64,000 bases of DNA, taken from contig JACEEZ010020434.1 of the NCBI GenBank assembly GCA_016584305.1, positions 1 to 64,000 of the forward strand, in the 5' to 3' direction. This stretch comes from Chionoecetes opilio. Taxonomy: Eukaryota; Arthropoda; Malacostraca; Decapoda; Majidae. Positions within the stretch are counted from its first letter, which is position 1. The number at the start of each line of letters is the position of its first letter. The translations under genes and the position numbers were made by a program. This document shows positions 1-11,130 of this stretch, piece by piece. The notes below the pieces were generated by a model. It did not search any database, was not told where the DNA came from, and saw only the letters and a program-made list of their open reading frames with translations.

Positions 1-866
1 GTTTAAATTTCCAAATCGGCGACTTTCGCCCATTTGCGGGACGTTTCGCCCCCCGGCTTCCCCAGCGGAAATTACATACTGGTTCAAAACTGTTCATCAA
101 ATGACTACAAAATCATCAGAATCTGATCGATTTTTTTAAAGCACAAAATGATGACGAAATGCTGTTATCGACCGGTCTTAAAGGGACAGTGTACTTCGAA
201 TTCCGTACTATAGTCAAAACAGGATTTGAGTGATAGTCAATTTTTCTACGATAATTTCCATATTTCTTCTTCAAATCCCTCCAAATTTTGACACACTTAG
301 TTTCTAACCTAACTACACGTCAAATTTCATAAAAATCAGATGAGTGAGAAATAAAAAAGTTCCTTCAGAAACGTCCATTTCAAAACATTTCTGGGATTTA
401 GATAATACAAAATGACTTTCATCCCAATTCTATAAAATGACTAAATCATCCAATGTCTTCAAACACCTAGTAAAGTATTTGCATAGTAACAAAAATGGAT
501 CAAACTCAAAGCGTATACTCGATATGATCCAAAGGCTATATATGGTTTTATGTATTCCGGCCGCTCTAGTACGGAATTCAGTACACTGTCCCTTTAAGAC
601 CGGTCGATAACAGCATTTCGTCATCATTTTGTGGCGTAAACAAATGGATCAATACAGGGATCAATATTCTGATGATTTTGTAGTCATTTGATGAACAGTT
701 TTGAAATAGTATAGTAATTTCCGTTGGGCGAATCCGGGGGGCGAAACGTCCGCCAGTGGGGCGAAACATCCACGAATGGGGGCGAAAGGTCCGCTAATGT
801 GGGGCGAAACGTCCGCGATTAGGAGGGGGCGAAACGTCCAAGGGCGAAACATCCGGTTACCCTCCT
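1..866. mobile_element. Foldback/MITE-like element with long inverted arms
   Basis: The left arm (about 36-200) reappears reverse-complemented at about 560-735. Both contain ACCGGTCTTAAAGGGACAGT or its complement, followed by CAGCATTTCGTCATCATTTT and the TGATGAACAGTTTTG block. Outside the arms, GGCGAAACGTCC-type units occur once or twice on the left and about five times on the right (735-860). The 360-bp centre is AT-rich and has no recognisable coding. The design is that of a non-autonomous foldback DNA element with subterminal repeats. The left end is cut by the window start, so no target-site duplication can be read and no superfamily is assigned. Confidence 0.65.
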
Positions 867-1032
867 CACCTAGTGGTGGCCTCCGTAATACTACCTACAG
901 GGATAATAATACACCACAGCCACACAAAATACACTTCCTACCTGTTGTTTTTTTGTTGAAGGGATGTGATGTCGAAGTCGACGATATTCGCCCGGTGTAC
1001 AGCTGTAAAGGTAATCACAGTCGTGACAGTTG

Positions 1033-1260
1033 ATTAGTCTTCCTCAGGAAGGCACAGGTGAGGCGGATGACGGCGGGGCGTCGTGATGGGTGGACGGGCA
1101 ACGGCGGCCAAACAGGGTGGCCAGGTCAAAGGTGGTGACGTTCAGGGCGATGAGTTGACCGCGTAGAAGTTGTCGCCTTGTCGGTGGGAGTGGAAGCGAG
1201 GACACTGGAGCAGGAAGTGCTCAATCGACTGGGACTTCCTCCCACACCTCTCCATATACG
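1033..1260 (-). pseudogene. Non-LTR retrotransposon RT C-terminal remnant
   Basis: From TCTTCCTCAGGAAGGCACAG onward this stretch is a diverged copy of 42,840-43,080. That copy, read on the minus strand, gives the cysteine/histidine tail typical of non-LTR RT proteins (HRLRLSPDPHCPWC then ETIDHF). The copy here is more damaged and has lost most of the zinc-knuckle-like part, but keeps the ALxVTTFDLPTLL-type and ALRHTCAFLRKT-type segments in broken frames. It is a 5'-truncated, dead fragment. A third copy lies at 49,390-49,520. Confidence 0.55.
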
Positions 1261-2639
1261 GGAAAAACGAGGGCATTTGTATTTCCTATGTTGTTACCGA
1301 TCCTAATAGGGGGCAATTTTGGAAAGCCGAAAAAACCGCTTTTCCTTTTCCTCTGTTTGGTGCCCGAGAAGGCTACAGTTATTTTGGGGGGCTGATGGAG
1401 AAAGCTGAAGCTGTCAAAAAAAAATGACGTTTTTGTTTGTTTTAACCAAAAAAAGGGGAATGGCCCCAATTTTCACCCCTTACCCCCTTTTTCTTCTTTT
1501 CCCCCCCAAATGATTTTTTTCCACTTTTTAAATCCCCACTTCCGCCCATATTCCCATCAAAATGTGGGGGACTTTTTAGTTTTCATTTCCACGATTTTTT
1601 GGCACTGAAAGCCCAAGTGTTTATAATTCGGTAGAATTTAAAAACTCCTTTTAAAAATTTTCAAAAATTTTTTTTTCTTTTTCAAGATGTTAACAAAAAA
1701 AGGGGCCCAATTTGATTTTTCCCCCTTTTCCTTTTTTTGGGGGCCCCGGTAAGAATTCCCCCCAAATAATTGCCGGTTTTAAAAAGGATTTTTTTTTGAT
1801 TTTGGTAGGATTTTTTGCCCAAAAAGAACGAATTGTTTAAACATTCCGGTAAATTTAACCCCCAGTTTTGGAATTTTTTTTTTCCACATTTTGAAAAAGA
1901 GTTTTCTCTTCTATCCCCGGGAATGACTTTTACCCATTATTTTCCAGTTTTAAAGAAGGGAACTCAAGAAGTTTGGTACAATGGTTAAAAAAATTTTTAA
2001 AAAAAAATTAAAGAAGATGCTCTTGGGTATAAAAACTTTCATGCTCAAAAAACGAGGAAAGGGGGAACTCAAGTCTTTGGGATCTGTTGGAAAAAGCTTT
2101 CCCAAAAAAGAAAAAGTTGGTCAAAAATCCAACCCGGAACCCCTTCGGGGCCCCAGAGGACCGGGGCACCCAAAGTTTTTTACTGCCCCCAAAAGGGTAA
2201 AACATTCCAAAAAAATTTCACCAAACCCCCAAAAATGCCCGGGGGGTAGGTTTTCGTAAGGTTTAAAAACCCACAATAAACAAAACCCCAATCCATTTTT
2301 TGGTTTTGCAGGGGGATTTAAAACCCCGGGCGACCACAGTTGGCACTTCATGGCATTTTGCCTTGGGCCCCAAATTAAAAACGAGGACAGATCCATAAAG
2401 GCCAATTCCTAGTATTGATGCCAATTGGGCCCCCTTTAAAAAAGTACGGGAGGGTTTAAATGAGAGGTGGGGAAATATGTATTTTCAAAAAAGATCTTGG
2501 GAGTAAATGAAGTGAAACTAGAAAAAAAAAAAAATAAAAAAAAAATTTAAAAAAACGGAATGACCTGACCGTCTTGTGCTCCCCACTGCAGCACGATGGC
2601 CATGGATTGGGCCCTAAATGATGAATGTTGATGAGTAGT
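1261..2639. other. No gene seen; noisy low-complexity stretch
   Basis: The stretch is rich in homopolymer runs (AAAA, TTTT, GGGG, CCCC) with short ORFs on both strands that look like chance. No TIRs, RT motifs or tandem repeat period could be recognised. The pattern resembles unpolished long-read consensus. Confidence 0.5.
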
Positions 2640-3683
2640 TGGTCACCTGAAAAATGTCGCCAACCCTTTCTGCAAAAGAGATGCTGAAACAACGCATTGG
2701 TCTTTTTACAGGCAGCTTCAGAAATTTTAAAATCCTCTTTACCCCAGTTCTTCATAAAGTCACCTCCTTTTTGGTACCCTGTTGTCAAAGTGTCCGGAAA
2801 TACGAGACCGAAGGTGGACAAAATGTCGACGTTTCATGCCAGTTTCCTTGCCCAAAAACTGGACTGATCCCGGGTTTAAACACAGACAAGAAAGACAGTC
2901 CCTTTCCGAAAACAGCCCAGCCCCCTCTGTAAATGGGGTCTTTCCCCTTTGGTTCATTCTAGGTGCGGACAAGAATCTTGTTGAGTCATTATCGTTTGAA
3001 AACCTCTCAGCTGGTTTTTTGGGAATGACTCCCCTCACATCATTACTTAGAGAAACGGTTGGCAGAGTTTTCTCCAGCGGTGAAGGGGCTGGTGGTTTTT
3101 CTCCCAAATTTTTGTCAAAAAAGGGCCTGAACACATGGTTTGCGATGATATATTGACCCTCCGGGAAAAGACCACCGAGGGGGGAAGGGAAACCCTTCCA
3201 TGGCCAGGGTTGTCATTTCCAGCAAGATAAAGATGGAGAGTTTCATGAACCGACCCTTGAATACCAAAAAAGTTTCTCTCACAAAACCCTCGGGGCCTTT
3301 GGGACGTGAACATGGGGGAAAGAACCACCTCATAAAAACCCCCTTGAGTTTTATCGGTTATGAATGGGAAAGAGGAAGAATATTCTGAAAAAGACTTCAC
3401 TCAACCTGGGGCATTGCAAACTACCTTGGAATGATGTGGCACGGATTGTTTGTGGATTTCATAAAATGGCAGCGAAGGAACAACACGACATGACATGCAA
3501 AGGAATCGGGAAGAGTGCCCCCATGAAGCACTCCAGTCGACGCATATACAGTAAAGGGAAAAAGCAAAAAAACCAGGAAATTGGTCAAAAAAGATTTTAT
3601 CCCCAACTTGGGCGCTACCAATCTTTGCTGTTACCCATCATCCACAGCCCCCAACACGCACGAAGTAAGGTGATCGCTCCATA

Positions 3684-3908
3684 TTAAAGACACACCCACG
3701 ACTATGGACTCTTTACACAGCCCCCAAAGCTTTGTTCGCGCATCATAACACGTGTTTCCCCATACGGGAATTCAGAAATGTACTCTATGGCAGCCTACTG
3801 ATTTCCCAGGGATATTTTTACATATGGCCAGCCTTGGGTTTAAAGCACGGGCAGTCCACGACCGTTGAGGATGTTCAGATGCCCATTGTAAATATAGACG
3901 AAGCATTT
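3684..3908 (+). pseudogene. Open segment of the unrecognised block
   Basis: About 70 codons stay open in one plus frame and end in TAA after a short acidic stretch (NIDEAF). The composition is that of a folded protein, mixed hydrophobic with several aromatic residues (GYFYIWPALG). The next 75 bases lead directly into the TIR of the MITE at 3,984, so the coding block seems to have been split there. No family recognised. Confidence 0.35.
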
Positions 3909-3983
3909 TAAAAAGTAGGGGGGGCCTTTCCTTCCCGCAGAAATTTGAACAGAGGGCATTGGTTATGACTATCATTATTTTCT

Positions 3984-4440
3984 AATGAGTGGCAAGAAAG
4001 ACCTAACAAAAAAACAAATTAAAGTTTTGTTCTTCCCCAAAAGGCAGAGGGGCCCCCGTGGAAAAAATATCAAGGTTGTGGATGTTTAAACGAGGGTTTT
4101 GTTGCTTAGTGGGGGGAAATTTGCGGTTCTGCATCGTCGCACAGCCCGGACACCAGAACATTAAAAGTGGCCAGGGCGAGGATAAAAAATTTTCGCAATA
4201 TTTTTTTTTGCTCTTAATTGAGGTGGGCACCCTTGAGTTTCAGACATTTAGGGGCTGCTGAGTTTTAAACCCCCTCGGTGGGGCCCCACTTTATTTCTTT
4301 GCCTCCGCGTACACCCCACCTAATTTCCCCCCTTTTGCCCTTTTGGGTAAAAATCCAAATCCTTGAATTTCTTAAGGGGCCTCTCTGCCTTTTGGGTAAT
4401 CTCTTTAATTTTTCTTTTGTTAGGTCTTTCTTGCCTCATT
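3984..4440. mobile_element. 457-bp MITE with about 65-bp TIRs
   Basis: The left end reads AATGAGTGGCAAGAAAGACC and runs through CTAACAAAA...ATTAAAG...AAAAGGCAGAGGGGCCCC. The right end, reverse-complemented, gives AATGAGGCAAGAAAGACCTA followed by the same series. The arms match over about 65 bp with a few indels. The interior has no ORF of note. Coding-like sequence lies on both sides, consistent with insertion into the 2.6-7.6 kb block. A target-site duplication cannot be read confidently, so the superfamily is open. Confidence 0.7.
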
Positions 4441-4892
4441 TAAAAAATTTTGGGTATTAAACCCAATGGCCCTGTTCAAATTACCGCGGGAAGGAGGGCA
4501 TACTTTTTAAAAGTTTTCGTTCCTAAAATTGAAAAGTGGCACTGAACTTTCCCTCAACGGTCTTGAGGGCTGCCCGTGTTTTTAAAAAGCTGCCATATGA
4601 AAAGATATCTCTCTGGGAAAGTCAGTAGGCTCCATGGGTACTTTTTTCTGTTTTCCCTATGGAAGCGCTGTGTTATGATGTCGCGAACAAGCTTGGCGCG
4701 CTGTGTACACTGTTCTTCGGGGGCCCGGGGAATCTCTGCCACTGTCTTTGGGTCCCAGAAAAAAAACTTTGAAAACCTGACCGGGACCTATATTCCTGCT
4801 TTAAAAATTCAGCGCTTTGGGGACACCATTGGTCCAAAGGGCAAGGAGTCTCCATATTGTTTTCTGCTTTATATGCTCTGGGGAAAACGTAG

Positions 4893-5105
4893 GGCAGTGG
4901 GCCTGGATATATTGCCATTGAAAGTGGTATACACATCAGCAGCCCTTCGGGGGATCTTCGGGGGCAAAGCATACAAATAGGCATCGTCCCCACATCAAAA
5001 TCATCTAGCAATTATGATGATGCGGTTTATGTCATATTATCCATCTTTAAAAAGGCCCGTTATGCCCCCGGTGCATGCTTTCAAGGACAAGCTTCATTCA
5101 CGTAA
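4893..5105 (+). pseudogene. Open segment of the unrecognised block
   Basis: Seventy codons are open in one frame, starting right after an in-frame TAG at 4,890 and ending TAA at 5,103. The same frame is protein-like for another 40 codons upstream of the TAG, so one nonsense change or one miscalled base splits a segment of at least 110 codons. It is rich in Ile, Ser and Gly, with a NYDDAVYVILSIFKKARY stretch. No family recognised. Confidence 0.35.
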
Positions 5106-5125
5106 CCCCGATATGACTAAAGACT

Positions 5126-5826
5126 ATGAATATGAAATTTAATGGACGCGGGAAAGTGAAGCCACTGGAGGGGGATAAAACATTGGAGATTTGCGAATTT
5201 TTTTTAGCATACCTCGTCAAGTGGAAAGCCTTCTTCATTTCGTCAGTCTTCCCGCTCGGGAAAACTGCAGAGTTTCTTTCTTCCTTGGAAAACCTGTTTA
5301 AAGTTTTTTTTCCCGGGGATCTTCTAAATTACGCTCGACTGATCCCTTCCATCTTGCAAAAATGAAACGTGGAAATAAGGCTGAAACATGGAATGCGGGA
5401 TTCCGGTGACTTTGTTGTTTCAAAACAGAGTACCCTTCACGAATCTCGGGACAGATCAGGCCTCGAAAAGGAAATCAAAAAACTAAAGGGACCGGTGGTA
5501 TGGTGGACTCAGAGAGATGAAGCTGCTCTCAATCGACTCGCACCACACACCTTGCCTTTCCCGTATCGTTGAGAGTATCTTTAGAGCTTCCCAAAATTTC
5601 CAGGGCACCGAACGCACAGAGCATTTCCAGCTGTCTGGACAGATTGCACGAGTCCAAAAAAGAGAAGCCAAAAAATCCGTCAATCAATGAGTTGCACTGC
5701 ACGCAACCCCTTAGAGTGAGACACATTGAAAAGTTTGTTTCATCAGCTCTTGTGCCAGAGGTAACAAAGCGGGTATTTGATTATCAAAAAAAGGGTTTAG
5801 AAGCGATTCGAGGAGTTCGTTTGTGA
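5126..5826 (+). pseudogene. Open segments of the unrecognised block
   Basis: Three overlapping frames join into one apparent polypeptide of about 230 residues. The segment 5,126-5,365 ends in TGA and 5,369-5,572 resumes at once in another frame. A one-base shift near CCGTATCGTTG (about 5,565) opens a segment to about 5,685, and 5,569-5,826 carries the C-terminal part. Residues include a basic stretch (LEKEIKKLKG), WWTQRDEAALNRL, and late FDYQKKGLEAIR. This is the most convincing coding stretch of the block, yet no family could be named. Confidence 0.4.
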
Positions 5827-8084
5827 ACGTTGACTACCACATCAAATCTCTCGTTTGGGGAAAAAGAAGAAGCTCAAGTTGAAGGCTTCTCAAATTGGAT
5901 GGGTAAATAAAAGTACGCATTGGAGTAAAATCATCAAATGCGTTTAGGTGGGAATTTACTGGCAGATTTCTCATTGTTCAGGGAAGGCCGACCAGGTCTA
6001 GTGCCAAAATTCGAGGGAAAATAATTGGCAAATACGAGATGTCAACATGCCCCCCTCTCTTGGGGGCGTTTGATCTTTGACATCCCAAAAATGAAAGGCC
6101 AGTCTGATGCATGCAGTTGAAGATGCCACCCCGGGTTTAAACCCTTTTATGTTCCTCCATACCAGGCAAGGGCAGGAAACCTCCACTTAAATTTTCATTG
6201 ATGCTGGGTGTACTTAGATTACAAAGACGCCCAAAAAATGCTGAAGATTTTACACCTTTAGTGCATTTTAAAAAAAAGCAAGAGACATATACAAGCTAGA
6301 TGAGGGGGTGTTGGTTTTTTCGTCTTGGATCTGTCGTTGAAAAAAAAGACCCGGCAGAAGCGATCAACCCCACCATGATACAAGTTCATCCCCAATGAAG
6401 CTCACCATTCCATTAAAGGGTTACTTTCAGCTAAAACAAAGCGAAGCTCACATGCTTGTTTGGCCAAGGACTGCTTGACTATTTCGCAAGCAAAGATTCC
6501 GTGCTCGTTGTCGTGTACGATGATCATATCAAGGGGTAGGTTTGAGTATCTCATCACATGAAAGGCTGGGCCTTGATTCCAAACCAAGTACTTTCCCCTA
6601 CACCTGTGGTGCTGCCAGAAAGATCTGTGTATGGTCGCCCCCCTGATACTCCTGCTTCTTCTTGTCTTATGCCTCCCGACGATAGCATCTACTTTTCCTT
6701 GAAATTTCTACGGCAAAGGAAAAAAGAAACGGGAAAAAGACATTTGAAAAAGTGCAGGTTATTGGCCGTCGCAAAAGTCAAGGACTTTTTGGACTCCACA
6801 ACTTCTCAGGGGCTGATTGGGGAGGGAGGGTTATAGGAATTTTAAAGAATCATGGGTGATGCATACCTAAAGCTTTTTGGGTGATGACCCTGCCCTTGCT
6901 GCTTTAAAGCATTTGGGTGCATTTCTTTCCGCCGAGTTGGTCAAGACGAGCTTCCCCCCCCGGTGAAAGGTTGGAGCTTTGTGGTCATGTCTAAGTTCAA
7001 AAAGGGCCACAACCCTACCCTCATCAGGTGGGAGCTGTTTTGGTCAAAGAACTTGGAAGGGGGAAATGCTTCCCACCAACCGTTTCGCATTGCTTCCCCT
7101 ACATGCGGCAAACTACATGACATGCGGGGGCAAGTCATACCCTAAAATTGTCCAACCCTTCCTGCAAATTTAAAAAATGGATGGAAATTGGAGAAAAGGC
7201 GTGTTTTCCACGACATGTCTTGCCCCTGCCCCCCCACAAGCTGTAGTTGAACCTCAAATGTGGCTGCAAAATAGGGTGCAAGGGAAATAGGGTAGGCTTT
7301 AAATGGCCTGCCCTGTACTCCTCTCTGTAAATGCTATGGCAGTGATTGCGAAACGCTATTCGGGGGGGACATTTCAAAAATGGACATTGTGAAAAACTGA
7401 TTGTTTTTCGTCCGATTTTGAAGTATGCAAAAAAGGACGTAAACGCTAAATACTAACGCGCTTTGGGTGGATGGGTTTGGGGCAGGGGTGGTAAAATCCG
7501 CCATGGACTCCACTGTTGTTTTAAGCCAGAATAAAAGGGGAAAGCAACCCTGTTAACATTATTTATTAAGTATGCCTACATAAAACGTGGCATGGAAAGT
7601 ACTTTGACGGCTTTGTAAAGAAGCGGTGAGAAAAAAACGAAAAAAAAGGGTTTCGGTTTTACCAAATCTGGGGCGGATAGAGAAATTTAGATATCAACCG
7701 ACATCAGATCAGCATTTAGTAGGAATCGTAGTTCACGTGTCTGTAACAAAAAAAAAAAGTTGAAATTTTTTGCTTATGTTACCCGAGACCAAACCTGGGG
7801 GTGCCAAAAGAGGAATACCCCCCGAAAGGGGGTGAGGGGGCTGAAAATTGGGACCCCATTTTTTCTGTTAAATCTGATCCCCCCATAAAAAGCCAGAAAT
7901 GCAAAAAAAAACAATTTTAGCCCCAAAAATCTACGGGAAAACATGGCATCCACACTATTTGTACTCACACTACCGTAATCAGTGAAATCGCCACCTGAGT
8001 GAATGTCCCAGGCGCCAAAAATTAAAAAAAAATTAAAAATCACTCTGATTTTGTTGCCATGAAAATGATACATAGTGGGTTTTT

Positions 8085-8530
8085 TCAGACTGTATAATCA
8101 CCCTGTTTCAGCGTTGTTTTATGCTTTGTTCTGCAAAAATAACTGTTGGGATTTTGCTTTAAAAGTTTTTTTTTCCGCGCGACGACAGACGCAGCTGATC
8201 ACCTTTCGGGCGGCAGACACAGACTTGCCAGATCTTTCAAAATTTAATAAAAAATTTGTTTTACGTTGGCAGAGAATTTGTATATATCCAGCATCTTCCG
8301 GGCGGTAATATAATTATATTGTTTTTTCTTTACCCCTTTAAATTTCCCCGAGTTCCCAGATGGGGCGACCTCAAATGTTGGGGGTTAAAAATACTAGCTG
8401 GCGACTTTACGTAGTAGGGATTAACAAAGGGCGCCAAACTCGGTTTTATTTTTGTCATTTGTTATTTATAGCCCTAATAGACACGGGGTGAAGACACAAA
8501 AGGGGCCAAGAGTCTCCAGATAAAACCCCT
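8085..8530. repeat. Dispersed repeat, copy 1
   Basis: Segments TAATCACCCTGTTTCAG, TTTTATGCTTTGTTCTG, the GCGACGACAGACG region, CTGGCGACTTTACGTAG and CCAAGAGTCTCCAGA recur in the same order at 26,445-26,680, where the spacing is shorter. No coding capacity or TIR was seen. Probably an unclassified interspersed repeat. Confidence 0.5.
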
Positions 8531-8869
8531 TTAACTTTCTGAAATCATGGATTACAAAAGTAAGTATAAACGCCACCACACGTCTGTAAAAAAACAAAGA
8601 AACGTTAACTGGGGACTTTTACGTTTCTTCCCAAAACAAACAAAAAAGGATGGGGCCTCCGGAGGCCCCCCGTTGTCTTATCGGGGGCCCGACGGGAAGT
8701 TACCTAGGGCCCCTGGGGGGTTTTTTTCAAAAAGGGCTCACCGGCGGGCCGCTCCCAGGGCCCGCCCTAGGGCTAGACCATACCCGTTTATTAGATTGGA
8801 AAAATTTTAAAGGATATTTTTTGAATTATTAGTATAGAATGGAGGGTGTTGCACAACCCTTACCGTTAA

Positions 8870-11130
8870 AAAATAATTGGGGTGTTCAAAAAGTTATAAA
8901 AAAAAATTACTATAAATGAAATATGCTTAGAAAATGTACCAGAAAAATTCCCGGTCGTTTTTCCAGTAAACCATAAAAGGAGATTGCTAGGATCATAATT
9001 GCTACGGACTTGTTTTTTTATAAGTACAAAAAAAATTTTCGTTATTGGTTTACATGCTGGTGTACGTGGAACACTGAACGGCGTGAAAGCCATTAGAAGG
9101 ATATAGGGTTCGGCAAAAACATAACAACACCACCCCCTCGTGCGTTTAAAATAAAATAAAATTTTTTTCACTAAACACAGCGCCAGCGCCGTCAAGGAAT
9201 TTCTAAAAAAAAAGTGGGGACTGCAAAAATTTTATTATTCAGTCTATTTCGATATAAAAGAAGGGCGAAAACGTTATAAAAAGTTTCATTATGTTATCGC
9301 TGGTTTTTAAAGGGGGACAAATTTTGGGGTTTTGTGGGGTTTTTTCCCCTTTTTAAAAGGTTATCTACGTCTGGCAGTTTAGTGCATTGGGTGTGGGAAA
9401 AAATTTCAAAAAATTTCTATTCTAAAACATGATATTTTTCATATGTTAACCCATCATCTACATATTTTCCCTGGTGTACCCTTAAGTATTGATATTGGTT
9501 GATAATATTTGGGAAATTTTTGAAATAAGGGAAAAAATGACCCTTTTGTTATTCCGTATAAACTTCGCCGCGGGTTTAAACAAGTGTTATTTTTATATGA
9601 TACACACAGACAAACTGTAACCTTTTTTCCATGAAACTCCTCCTATGTACGTATCTCATCTTATTTCTATGTATCTCTGGGTTTTTCTGATTAAACTGGA
9701 AATTTTTGGGAAATAAACAAAAATATGAAATTTCTATAAACTATTATTAACACTTTATAACAATTTTTAATAGTTGAACAGGCCCCAATAATAGTGATGG
9801 TGCCCATATTGAGATACTATGTTATTCTGTGTTAATATATATTATGAAAGAATATTTTTCCCCCTTACAAATACGTACCAGCGGGGGGCCTCCGGGGGAT
9901 TGACGCAAGTTGCGTGTTGTCACTACGATGTAAATTACAGAGGATAATCATATAAACTGTTGTTTCAAAAAAGTTTACACATAGAAATATTCAATTTTTT
10001 GAAATTTTGACATTATTTTCAACATAGTAAATTTTCCGTCTGAAAAAACACCAGCGGGCCTTCGGGGGCCCCGAGGAGGTAAATTTGCCGCCCGGCGGGC
10101 CCCCGTTCGCCGCTCTACGGGTACGTAGGGCCCCCCGGTGAGGTTAGCTGGGGACGTACATGTCTTAGGGCACATAAAAATCTGTAGGGATGCTGAAAAT
10201 TCGTAATAATTGGGCCTGGCACATTATGCAGTGGCAATTGAGGCGACTATATGGTTATCTATGGACCTTATTGTTTTCTTATACGTGGTCTTTAAAGGTA
10301 AGTCCATGCTTTTAAAAAGTACATCTGTGTGTTTAATTTGTGTCCGTTATCGTAATTACATTATTTCTACGGCGATTTTCATTTTATTCCGCTTATTTTA
10401 TTTTTTAGTTCCCTGTCCTGCTTTTTTTTTTTTTGCGAAATAATTACAAGGCGCGAAATCCTGTAAACCCCCATTCTCCCTCTTTTTCATGGTTTTACGG
10501 GGTTTAATTGCTGTTAATACTTTACAGGGCAACATCGAGTCCTAGTTTCCCCATGAGAACATTAAAGTAATAATAGTTTCTCAAAAAACTTAAATTATCC
10601 ACGTTTAAAAAAAAAAGTCAGGGGTATGGTTTCTATCATGTATTATTTTATCAAAATATTATTTCTTGTAAGTGTTTCATGGGAAGTAGGACTCATGTTG
10701 CCTGTAACGTGTATCGGGGCAGCAGTTAAGCTGTAAAAAATTTGGAAATACGATAGAGAATGGAGGGGTCACAGGGTTTTGAATGATAAGATTTCGCGCA
10801 ACCCCACGGGTTTTTTTTCTTGAGTCACAAAACGTGACGTTGAAGCGGAGAGAAGCCGTGATCGGGGGGGCCCAGGGGTCGCTTTTCGGCTTCTTCGGAG
10901 GGCCCCAGCTGGGCAAGCCCCGTAAGAAGCCGGGGAAGAAGGGGAGCCAGGGCTCACTTTTACGGGTTCTTGCCGTGACGTCAGAGATAACAACAAATAT
11001 GGCGGGAAGGGCAGAGCTTGTGACACTAATTTTACGCTTAAGGCCGGGTTTACACGAGACATTTTTTTAAAGGCAGTGGGCCCCCCACAAAAAGGCCCGC
11101 AAAAAAAAATGGTCGCCACGAAAAGTGGTG
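8870..11130 (-). repeat. 2.2-kb interspersed repeat, inverted copy 1
   Basis: Read in reverse complement, this interval parallels 15,060-17,640 in order. Shared landmarks include CCACGTACACCAGCA, GTCCGTAGCAATTATG, the AATATCGGTT...GATACTATGT block, the CAGCGGGCC/GGTAAAT GC-rich patch, the TTTAAAGGTAAGTCC site, the ACATCGAGTC palindrome and GGCCGGGTTTACACGAGAC. Copy 2 carries an extra foldback element at 15,833 that is absent here (about 10,160-10,290 differs). No ORF is conserved between the copies, so this is probably a non-autonomous element. Confidence 0.65.
10520..10725. repeat. Internal imperfect palindrome
   Basis: CAACATCGAGTCCTAGTTTCC near 10,530 is answered by the complementary GGACTCATGTTGCCTGTAA near 10,690. 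The cleaner equivalent in the sister copy is at about 15,420-15,605. The two arms could form a stem of about 55 bp with a 70-90 base loop. Confidence 0.5.

Larger units (their letters stand above)
2640..7560 (+). pseudogene. Unrecognised coding-like block, frameshifted
   Basis: Successive open segments with ordinary amino-acid composition follow each other in shifting plus-strand frames: 2,782-3,156, 3,364-3,687, about 3,684-3,908, 4,893-5,105, 5,126-5,365, 5,369-5,572, about 5,572-5,685, 5,569-5,826, 6,558-6,836 and about 7,376-7,465. Several join by one-base shifts next to homopolymers. Protein-like minus-strand segments exist too (2,456-2,821, 3,047-3,400), so strand is not settled before 3.7 kb. 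The plus strand is clearly better at 4.9-5.8 kb. No domain was recognised. It could be one large gene or several, host or from an old integrated element. The frameshifts may be consensus errors. Confidence 0.35.

Noticed and set aside
720..866. GGCGAAACGTCC repeats as a CRISPR array
   Set aside because: Spacing is short and irregular (about 20-30 bp), the units are not conserved repeat/spacer pairs, and the organism is eukaryotic.
2640..7560. Endogenous large DNA virus (for example nimavirus-like) origin
   Set aside because: Considered because decapod genomes can carry such integrations and the block is coding-dense. No viral core protein could be recognised, so it is left as unassigned.
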